The notes under the pieces: generated by a model
The model's input: the letters and a program-made list of their open reading frames with translations, nothing else
The model's database searches: none
What the model was told of the DNA's origin: nothing
Made by a program: the position numbers and the translations under genes
DNA from: Flavobacterium rivuli WB 3.3-2 = DSM 21788
GTDB taxonomy: Bacteria; Bacteroidota; Bacteroidia; Flavobacteriales; Flavobacteriaceae
Reading direction: 5' to 3'
DNA length: 64,000 nucleotides
NCBI RefSeq assembly: GCF_000378485.1
Contig: NZ_KB899970.1
Location: 1-64,000 of the forward strand
In this document: piece by piece, positions 59,202 to 64,000 of the stretch
How positions within the stretch are numbered: position 1 is the first letter of the stretch
How the letters are laid out: the number at the start of each line of letters is the position of its first letter

Positions 59202-60152
59202 ATGAGCAACGGTAACAGCAGAAATGGCGACACCTCAGGACGAGGCGGCAATGACAGAAAGAAAAGCAACGGTCCATCTAAACCACTTAACAAGGCAAGG
59301 AAGCCCGGTACTAAAAAAGCTGCACCTGCAGGTGATGGCGCTGCACCTAAAAAAGACGGCTTTGTAAAAGGGAAACCAGGTTTTACAAGAAGGCCGGCCG
59401 ACAGGGACCGCAAACCTGCAACACCTAAAGTACCGTCTAACCCGGACGAGTTACGACTTAATAAATATATATCAAATTCGGGTGCCTGTTCGCGCAGGGA
59501 TGCCGATATTTATATACAATCGGGCAACGTAAAAGTAAACGGTGTTGTTGTTACCGAGATGGGGCACAGGGTGAAACTTACCGATAAAGTTGAATTTGAC
59601 GGAAGGATGATAACTCCTGAGAAAAAGGAATATGTGCTGCTTAACAAGCCTAAAAACTTTACTACCAGTGGCGACGAGGAAAACGACCTTCGTAACGTAG
59701 CCGAACTGGTGCGTGGTGCTACACCTACTAAGCTACACCCCATAGGCCGTATGGATAAAAATACTACAGGGCTTCTTATTTTTACCAATGATACCGATAT
59801 GGTTAGGAAGTTTGGCCTGCCAAACCAAAAATCATTTAAAATATATCAGGTTACTTTAGATAAGAACCTGAAGTTTGAAGACCTTGAAAATATTGCTGCG
59901 GGCGTAATGCTTGATGGCCACAGGTTATTTATAGACGAAATAAGCTATATTGAAGACCAGCCAAAAACAGAGATAGGCCTTAAATTACGTACACAGAACG
60001 TTAAGGTAGTGCGTGCTATTTTTGAATCGTTTAAATATGATGTTCTTAAGGTAGACCGTGTGGCTTATGCCGGCCTTACTAAAAAGAATTTACCTCGCGG
60101 TAATTACAGGTTCTTAACTGAGCAGGAAATTATAAACCTTAAAAACGTTTAG
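59202..60152 (+). CDS. rRNA pseudouridine synthase (RsuA/RluB/RluF family)
   Basis: A 316-residue enzyme. Residues 1-80 are a basic, low-complexity extension rich in Gly, Lys, Pro and Arg, probably for RNA binding. The S4 domain follows, RLNKYISNSGACSRRDADIY. The catalytic domain has HPIGRMDKNTTGLLIFTND, with the catalytic Asp185, and VRAIFESFKYDV near the end. It probably modifies large-subunit 23S rRNA, as RluB/RluF do, but the exact base cannot be told. It follows the UbiA gene and precedes an NTF2-like gene. Confidence 0.9.
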   Translation: MSNGNSRNGDTSGRGGNDRKKSNGPSKPLNKARKPGTKKAAPAGDGAAPKKDGFVKGKPGFTRRPADRDRKPATPKVPSNPDELRLNKYISNSGACSRRDADIYIQSGNVKVNGVVVTEMGHRVKLTDKVEFDGRMITPEKKEYVLLNKPKNFTTSGDEENDLRNVAELVRGATPTKLHPIGRMDKNTTGLLIFTNDTDMVRKFGLPNQKSFKIYQVTLDKNLKFEDLENIAAGVMLDGHRLFIDEISYIEDQPKTEIGLKLRTQNVKVVRAIFESFKYDVLKVDRVAYAGLTKKNLPRGNYRFLTEQEIINLKNV

Positions 60153-60154
60153 TC

Positions 60155-60517
60155 TTGGAGCCAAGAGATATTGAGTATATAGCTATGCAATGGATTGAGG
60201 CTTTTAATACCCGCGACCTCGACAGGCTTTTAAACCTTTATGCTGATGATGCCGAACACTTTAGCCCTAAATTAAAAGTGCACAAGCCGGAAACGGAAGG
60301 TTTAGTTAAGGGTAAAGACGCTTTGCGCGACTGGTGGGAAGGAGCTTACTTGAGGCTGCCAACACTTTTTTATAAAGTAAACAGCCTTACGGCCAATAAC
60401 TATCGTGTGTTTATGGAATATACCCGTACTGTGGATGGCGAGCCTGATATGGCAATTGCCGAAGTACTGGAACTTAGAGATGGCAAGATTGTTTTCTCGC
60501 GTGTGTATCATGGATAG
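60155..60517 (+). CDS. NTF2-like (SnoaL-type) protein
   Basis: A 120-residue cone-shaped fold protein. AMQWIEAFNTRDLDRLLNLY starts the family and GKDALRDWWEGAYLRLPTLF follows; FMEYTRTVDGEP and ELRDGKIVFSRVYH end it. Such proteins bind small ligands; function is unknown. The longest frame starts at a TTG 3 bases after the previous stop. An ATG at 60185 would lose 10 residues that fit the family, so the TTG is preferred. It is cotranscribed with the pseudouridine synthase. Confidence 0.8.
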   Translation: MEPRDIEYIAMQWIEAFNTRDLDRLLNLYADDAEHFSPKLKVHKPETEGLVKGKDALRDWWEGAYLRLPTLFYKVNSLTANNYRVFMEYTRTVDGEPDMAIAEVLELRDGKIVFSRVYHG

Positions 60518-60575
60518 GAGACAGGTGCTTAGAGACTTAGATTCTTAGCAAGTAGATTTTTTCTAAAAAATATAG

Positions 60576-60600
60576 AACCCGGCAATTTGTCGGGTTTTTT
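60576..60600 (+). terminator. Terminator after the NTF2-like gene
   Basis: AACCCG (60576-60581) pairs with CGGGTT (60591-60596), followed by TTTT. The remaining gap to 60655 holds no other signal. Confidence 0.75.
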
Positions 60601-60655
60601 GCTATAATTACTTTTTTGTATCTACATTTACAATTAGGTATTTAATATCAATGTT

Positions 60656-61414
60656 ATGAAAATGAATGTTTTAATGCTTATTCTTGCAGTTTTCGCTACA
60701 ACTAATGTTTTATCACAGCAACCTAATACTACCAGATGGGTTATTAACAAACATAAAGATAGCGATACGACAACTGTTAAGGTAAACAGCACATACTTTT
60801 TGTTAGGCACATTAAATGATTATGCAGGCAGGAACTGGGGTTTAAAAGAGAACCTTTTTGACAGGTATTATCCCTACGAAAAGCCATTGATGGGTTTTGT
60901 TGACAGCTTTGTAAAAAAAGATTTTAAGATTAATCTCGTTGAAAAAGATGGCTGTTACTTTTCGAATGAGTTATACAAGAAGATGAACTCTTTTTATAAA
61001 GGCAACAGGATTGTTGATACTTTGTTATTTGATAATAGTCAAAACAAATTGTCTTTTTTACTTGGCGCTTATTACAGATATGGCTCTAAAATAGGTAATG
61101 GTATTTACAAGATACAGTTGGCAAATTCACCAAAACACAATGAATGCTATGCCATACTTAAACAATTAAATTGCAAAAATATTTATTTTAAACGACTTGA
61201 TAATATACCCACCATTTACATATTATATTTTGAGGCCACCGGGCCTATCCTGAAATACTTTGATGCTATAGAGCCGCAAAAGGATAAATTATTTGAATCG
61301 TTTGTAGAATCGTTTAGGAAAAGTATATCTGTAGCTGATTTTAAAGAGCTATATAAAGAAAATCAAAAGGATGAACACCGAATGATAATTTCACTATTTA
61401 AGAGCCATAAATAA
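60656..61414 (+). CDS. Hypothetical secreted protein
   Basis: A 252-residue protein with a signal peptide (MLILAVFATTNVLSQQ, cut after about residue 20) and no lipobox. The mature part is rich in Lys, Asp, Tyr and Asn. I recognise no family. It contains FLLGTLNDYAGRNWG and FLLGAYYRYGSKIGNG, and ends with a charged, helical tail (FKELYKENQKDEHR). It is monocistronic between two terminators and richer in AT than its neighbours. Confidence 0.65.
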   Translation: MKMNVLMLILAVFATTNVLSQQPNTTRWVINKHKDSDTTTVKVNSTYFLLGTLNDYAGRNWGLKENLFDRYYPYEKPLMGFVDSFVKKDFKINLVEKDGCYFSNELYKKMNSFYKGNRIVDTLLFDNSQNKLSFLLGAYYRYGSKIGNGIYKIQLANSPKHNECYAILKQLNCKNIYFKRLDNIPTIYILYFEATGPILKYFDAIEPQKDKLFESFVESFRKSISVADFKELYKENQKDEHRMIISLFKSHK

Positions 61415-61447
61415 TAAAAGTAATAGATCCTCTAAATACAAAGCATA

Positions 61448-61477
61448 AAAAACCACCGCGCTCGTGCGGTGGTTTTT
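61448..61477 (+). terminator. Terminator of the hypothetical secreted protein gene
   Basis: AAAAACCACCGC (61448-61459), loop GCTCGT, and GCGGTGGTTTTT (61466-61477) form a perfect 12-bp stem with A/T ends. Confidence 0.85.
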
Positions 61478-61640
61478 ACCAACAAAACACTCTATAAAAA
61501 AATATTATGGTCAGGTTTATAGATTTCCAAAAATACAAAAATAAATGCTTCTTTTAGAATCAATAATTTCTTTATGGTATTTGTTTTTTAGAAACCATAG
61601 TTAAAAATTGTAAATTTTATACATGTTACCGGAGATTTAC

Positions 61641-61648
61641 TATTTTTG
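61641..61648 (+). promoter_or_regulatory. -7 element of the NUDIX regulator gene
   Basis: TATTTTTG fits TAnnTTTG and ends 9 bases before the ATG at 61658, leaving a very short leader. Confidence 0.5.
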
Positions 61649-61657
61649 TTTTTAATT

Positions 61658-62413
61658 ATGGAGCAGGAAAGTTTAAAAAGTTTATTAGAGAAGAGGTCAG
61701 AAATACTTTGGAAAGATTGCATTCCTCATATTTCTATTGATTGTGTGGTATTCGGATTTCACGAATCATCCTTAAAAGTTTTACTTGTCAGGCTAAAGGA
61801 TCAGGAGCTTTGGAGCCTGCCCGGTGGATATATGGGCAAGGATGAGGAAATAAAAATTGCGGCAAATCGTATTCTTAATGAAAGAACCGGGGTCAGGGAT
61901 ATTTATTTACAGCAATTTAAGGTTTTTGCCGACCTGAACCGTTCTGAAGATTTTTTTGAGGGCTATCCTGATAATTTATGGCACAAACAACGATTTATAT
62001 CGGTAGGGTTTTATGCATTAGTCAATTATACTGATGTTGTGCCTGTGGCCGACGAGTTTTCCGGTGATAGTGAATGGATAGATATAGACAATTTACCTGC
62101 CATGATGATGGACCATCGTAGTATATTTGATAAGGCATTGCTTACCCTTAGAAGACAGCTTAACTATAAACCGATAGGTAATAAACTTTTACCGGAAGAG
62201 TTTACCATGCCCGAACTGCAAAAGCTATATGAAATAATATTAGGCAAAAAGCTTAACCGTGGTAATTTTTACCGCAAGATGATAGGTTATGATATCTTAG
62301 ATAAACAAGAGGAGTCGCGTAAGGGAGGAGCACATAAAGCACCTAACCTTTATAAGTTTAACATAGAAAAATATACTGCCGCACTTCAAAACGGTTTTAA
62401 AGAAGGATGGTAA
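61658..62413 (+). CDS. NrtR-like NUDIX/winged-helix regulator
   Basis: A protein of about 251 residues. The NUDIX domain comes first (WSLPGGYMGKDEEIKIAANR). Its catalytic box is degraded: in place of REUxEExGU it has NRILNERTGV, so hydrolysis is unlikely. A C-terminal winged-helix region follows (LLPEEFTMPELQKLYEI and FYRKMIGYDIL). That combination marks the NrtR/AraR type of transcription regulators that sense ADP-ribose or sugar ligands. The start is the ATG at 61658; the ATG-lacking upstream codons are not needed. Which genes it controls is not visible; it is convergent with nuoN. Confidence 0.85.
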   Translation: MEQESLKSLLEKRSEILWKDCIPHISIDCVVFGFHESSLKVLLVRLKDQELWSLPGGYMGKDEEIKIAANRILNERTGVRDIYLQQFKVFADLNRSEDFFEGYPDNLWHKQRFISVGFYALVNYTDVVPVADEFSGDSEWIDIDNLPAMMMDHRSIFDKALLTLRRQLNYKPIGNKLLPEEFTMPELQKLYEIILGKKLNRGNFYRKMIGYDILDKQEESRKGGAHKAPNLYKFNIEKYTAALQNGFKEGW

Positions 62414-62437
62414 TACAATAATAAAAACATGCTAATT

Positions 62438-62474
62438 AAAAATGGCGCTGTACAATTTGTACAGCGCCATTTTT
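62438..62474. terminator. Bidirectional terminator between NrtR-like gene and nuoN
   Basis: AAAAATGGCGCTGTACA (62438-62454) and TGTACAGCGCCATTTTT (62458-62474) form a perfect 17-bp stem with a 3-base loop and poly-A/poly-T ends. Confidence 0.9.
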
Positions 62475-62493
62475 ATTATGGTAAATTACATAA

Positions 62494-63903
62494 TTACCTC
62501 ATTAATTGTAATATCAGTTCCGGGCATAAACCTATGCCTATATTTATAAGTATGGCAATAACTGCAACAGCACTGTAAACAAATGGTACGGTATTATTAT
62601 CTTCCTTATTTTCTATACTTTCTTTAGAATACATGGCTAAAATTAATTTAAAATAATAACCAACAGCGATTATAGAGTTTATAACAGCAAATACAACAAG
62701 TATCATCCTGCCTTTGTCTAACACCTGGTTAAACAGGAACATTTTACCAAAGAACCCTGAAAATATTGGTATACCTGCCATAGATAGTAGTGCACATGTA
62801 AGTACAGCAGCCATTAAAGGTTTAGTTTTACCAAGGCCATTAAAGCTGTACACCTCTTCGTTGCCTTTGCTGCTGCTTACATACAGCACCACTGCAAAAG
62901 CTGCAATACCGGCAAGTGTATAAGCAAACGCATAATAAAACAGGTTGCCCTGTGCAAATGTGAGATCCCTGAACTGGAACGCCAAAAGCATATAACCCGC
63001 ATGCGATATACCGGAGAAGCCCAGCATACGCTTTACATTAGTTTGCTTTAATGCCATAAGGTTACCTATTGTCATAGACAATACGGCAATGATATTTATT
63101 GTTGTAAGGAAACCCGGTAAATGTGGGTTAAGTGTCGTTATAAGTTTAAAGAATGAAGCCATTGCTGCAACTTTAGCAAGAGTACTCATAGTAGCCGTAC
63201 TAAGCGCAGGAGAACCTTCATAAACATCCGGTGCCCAAAAGTGGAAAGGAACAGCGGCTATTTTAAACATTAGGCCAATAGTAAGCATTACTGCGCCTAT
63301 GTTGTACCATGATGGCAACGCTTCCCTATCCATTGCATTAATGGTTAGCATGTTGAACGATCCTGTTGCACCATAAATAAGAGCAATACCAAACAGGATT
63401 ATACCCGATGCAAAAGCTCCCATAAGAAAGTACTTCATACCCGCCTCGTTACTCTTAACATCTTTAGGGTTACTGGCGGCAAGTATGTATAAGGATATAG
63501 ACAGAATTTCGATGCCCAAAAAGAACATAGAAAGATTGCTGAACGATATCATGGCAATTGCACCGGTAAGCAAAAAAAGTTTTATAGCAACAAAATCTGA
63601 CAGTTTTGCCTTGTGATTTTTATGGAATTCCGGGCTTAAAGCCACCAAAAAGGCGGTTAGCAGTATAAATAGTGCAGAGAATGACAGTGCAAATTTATCG
63701 TTTATGATCATGTTGATATAAGGCTCTTTATCAAAGCCCAAACCTAAAATATCCGGATTTTTACTGAATATCTTTGCTCCCACAAAAGCAAGAACACCAA
63801 GAAGGCCGGCAACAGTAACGGGTACGATTGCTTTTCTAAGGTTAAAAATCTCAGCTACAAGGCATATTATACCTAATCCTGCAATAGCTATTAAAATATC
63901 CAT
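62494..63903 (-). CDS. nuoN: NADH-quinone oxidoreductase subunit N
   Basis: A 469-residue membrane subunit of respiratory complex I, one of the three antiporter-like proton-pumping subunits. About 14 membrane helices are predicted. Conserved features include LSFSALFILLTAFLVALSPE, GAFASGIILFGIALIYGATG, FKIAAVPFHFWAPDVYEGSP with the key Lys and His, and MLGFSGISHAGYMLLA. It is the last gene of the nuo operon and starts 2 bases after nuoM ends. Confidence 0.95.
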   Translation of the reverse strand: MDILIAIAGLGIICLVAEIFNLRKAIVPVTVAGLLGVLAFVGAKIFSKNPDILGLGFDKEPYINMIINDKFALSFSALFILLTAFLVALSPEFHKNHKAKLSDFVAIKLFLLTGAIAMISFSNLSMFFLGIEILSISLYILAASNPKDVKSNEAGMKYFLMGAFASGIILFGIALIYGATGSFNMLTINAMDREALPSWYNIGAVMLTIGLMFKIAAVPFHFWAPDVYEGSPALSTATMSTLAKVAAMASFFKLITTLNPHLPGFLTTINIIAVLSMTIGNLMALKQTNVKRMLGFSGISHAGYMLLAFQFRDLTFAQGNLFYYAFAYTLAGIAAFAVVLYVSSSKGNEEVYSFNGLGKTKPLMAAVLTCALLSMAGIPIFSGFFGKMFLFNQVLDKGRMILVVFAVINSIIAVGYYFKLILAMYSKESIENKEDNNTVPFVYSAVAVIAILINIGIGLCPELILQLMR

Positions 63904-63905
63904 TC

Positions 63906-64000
63906 TTAATTAAATCGGTTTATGAAAACTAAAGTCTTTTCCAGTTCGGGTGTAATAAAATCTATTAAAGGTTTAGGGTATATTCCTAAAAACAATAATA
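63906..64000 (-). CDS. nuoM: NADH-quinone oxidoreductase subunit M, C-terminal end, cut by window edge
   Basis: The minus strand from the right edge codes for about 30 residues, LLFLGIYPKPLIDFITPELE then KTLVFINRFN, ending in TAA at 63908-63906. This is the usual C-terminus of NuoM (GIYPKPLID). The rest lies outside the window. Confidence 0.88.
   Translation of the reverse strand, partial: LLFLGIYPKPLIDFITPELEKTLVFINRFN

Overview
The window looks like chromosomal DNA of a member of the Bacteroidota, most likely Flavobacteriaceae (Flavobacterium-like). The signs are a SusC/SusD/SusE starch locus, three secreted proteins ending in the type IX secretion (T9SS) sorting domain, many lipoproteins, mevalonate-pathway genes, and promoters of the Bacteroidetes type (TAnnTTTG at -7). 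No rRNA, CRISPR array or prophage is visible. One tRNA (Ala, anticodon GGC) is present.

Layout. 0-0.6 kb: 3' end of an IS1182/IS4-like transposase, a hairpin and dispersed repeats. 0.6-10 kb: tadA, then a giant alpha-2-macroglobulin lipoprotein and its usual partner pbpC (PBP1C), separated by an AT-rich ParE-type toxin-antitoxin pair. 10-22.6 kb: housekeeping genes (M3 peptidase, 3-hydroxyanthranilate dioxygenase, CorA-type transporter, a lipoprotein coupled to mfd, a VOC protein, queD, a 2OG-Fe(II) oxygenase, tRNA-Ala, rlmF), plus a frameshifted gene resembling the polyvalent-protein kinase family.

22.6-46 kb is an accessory carbohydrate region. A TPR-AraC membrane regulator sits upstream of a T9SS protein. 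Then comes a maltodextrin/starch locus. One arm on the minus strand is susC-susD-susE-secreted GH13. A LacI regulator follows, and the plus-strand arm is SLC45-type transporter, beta-phosphoglucomutase, GH65 maltose phosphorylase, periplasmic GH13 (SusA-like), lipoprotein GH13 (SusG-like) and a T9SS protein with three starch-binding-like repeats. The genes describe a full route: surface binding and cutting of starch, TonB-dependent uptake, periplasmic cleavage to maltose, import, phosphorolysis to glucose plus beta-glucose-1-phosphate, and conversion to glucose-6-phosphate. The regulatory DNA beside lacI holds operator-like palindromes, a 20-bp element repeated on both sides of lacI, and a long 5'-leader hairpin.

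46-64 kb: GDPD, a HI0933-type flavoprotein, an acyltransferase, a DUF4397-like lipoprotein, TspO, and the mevalonate genes mvaD and mevalonate kinase. Next is an apparently inserted block (membrane protein, Crp/Fnr regulator, RidA, glycosyltransferase, GH1 glucosidase), then a UbiA prenyltransferase and a pseudouridine synthase. The window ends with an NrtR-like NUDIX regulator and the end of a nuo operon (nuoM, nuoN).

The most rewarding signals are regulatory: a perfect TGTGA-N6-TCACA palindrome next to a Crp/Fnr gene that keeps the RETxxR recognition motif; a leader with a mini-ORF and start-codon hairpin ahead of corA; the paired elements around lacI; and a cluster of apparently leaderless genes. 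I found no single, clearly new multi-gene defence or biosynthetic system.
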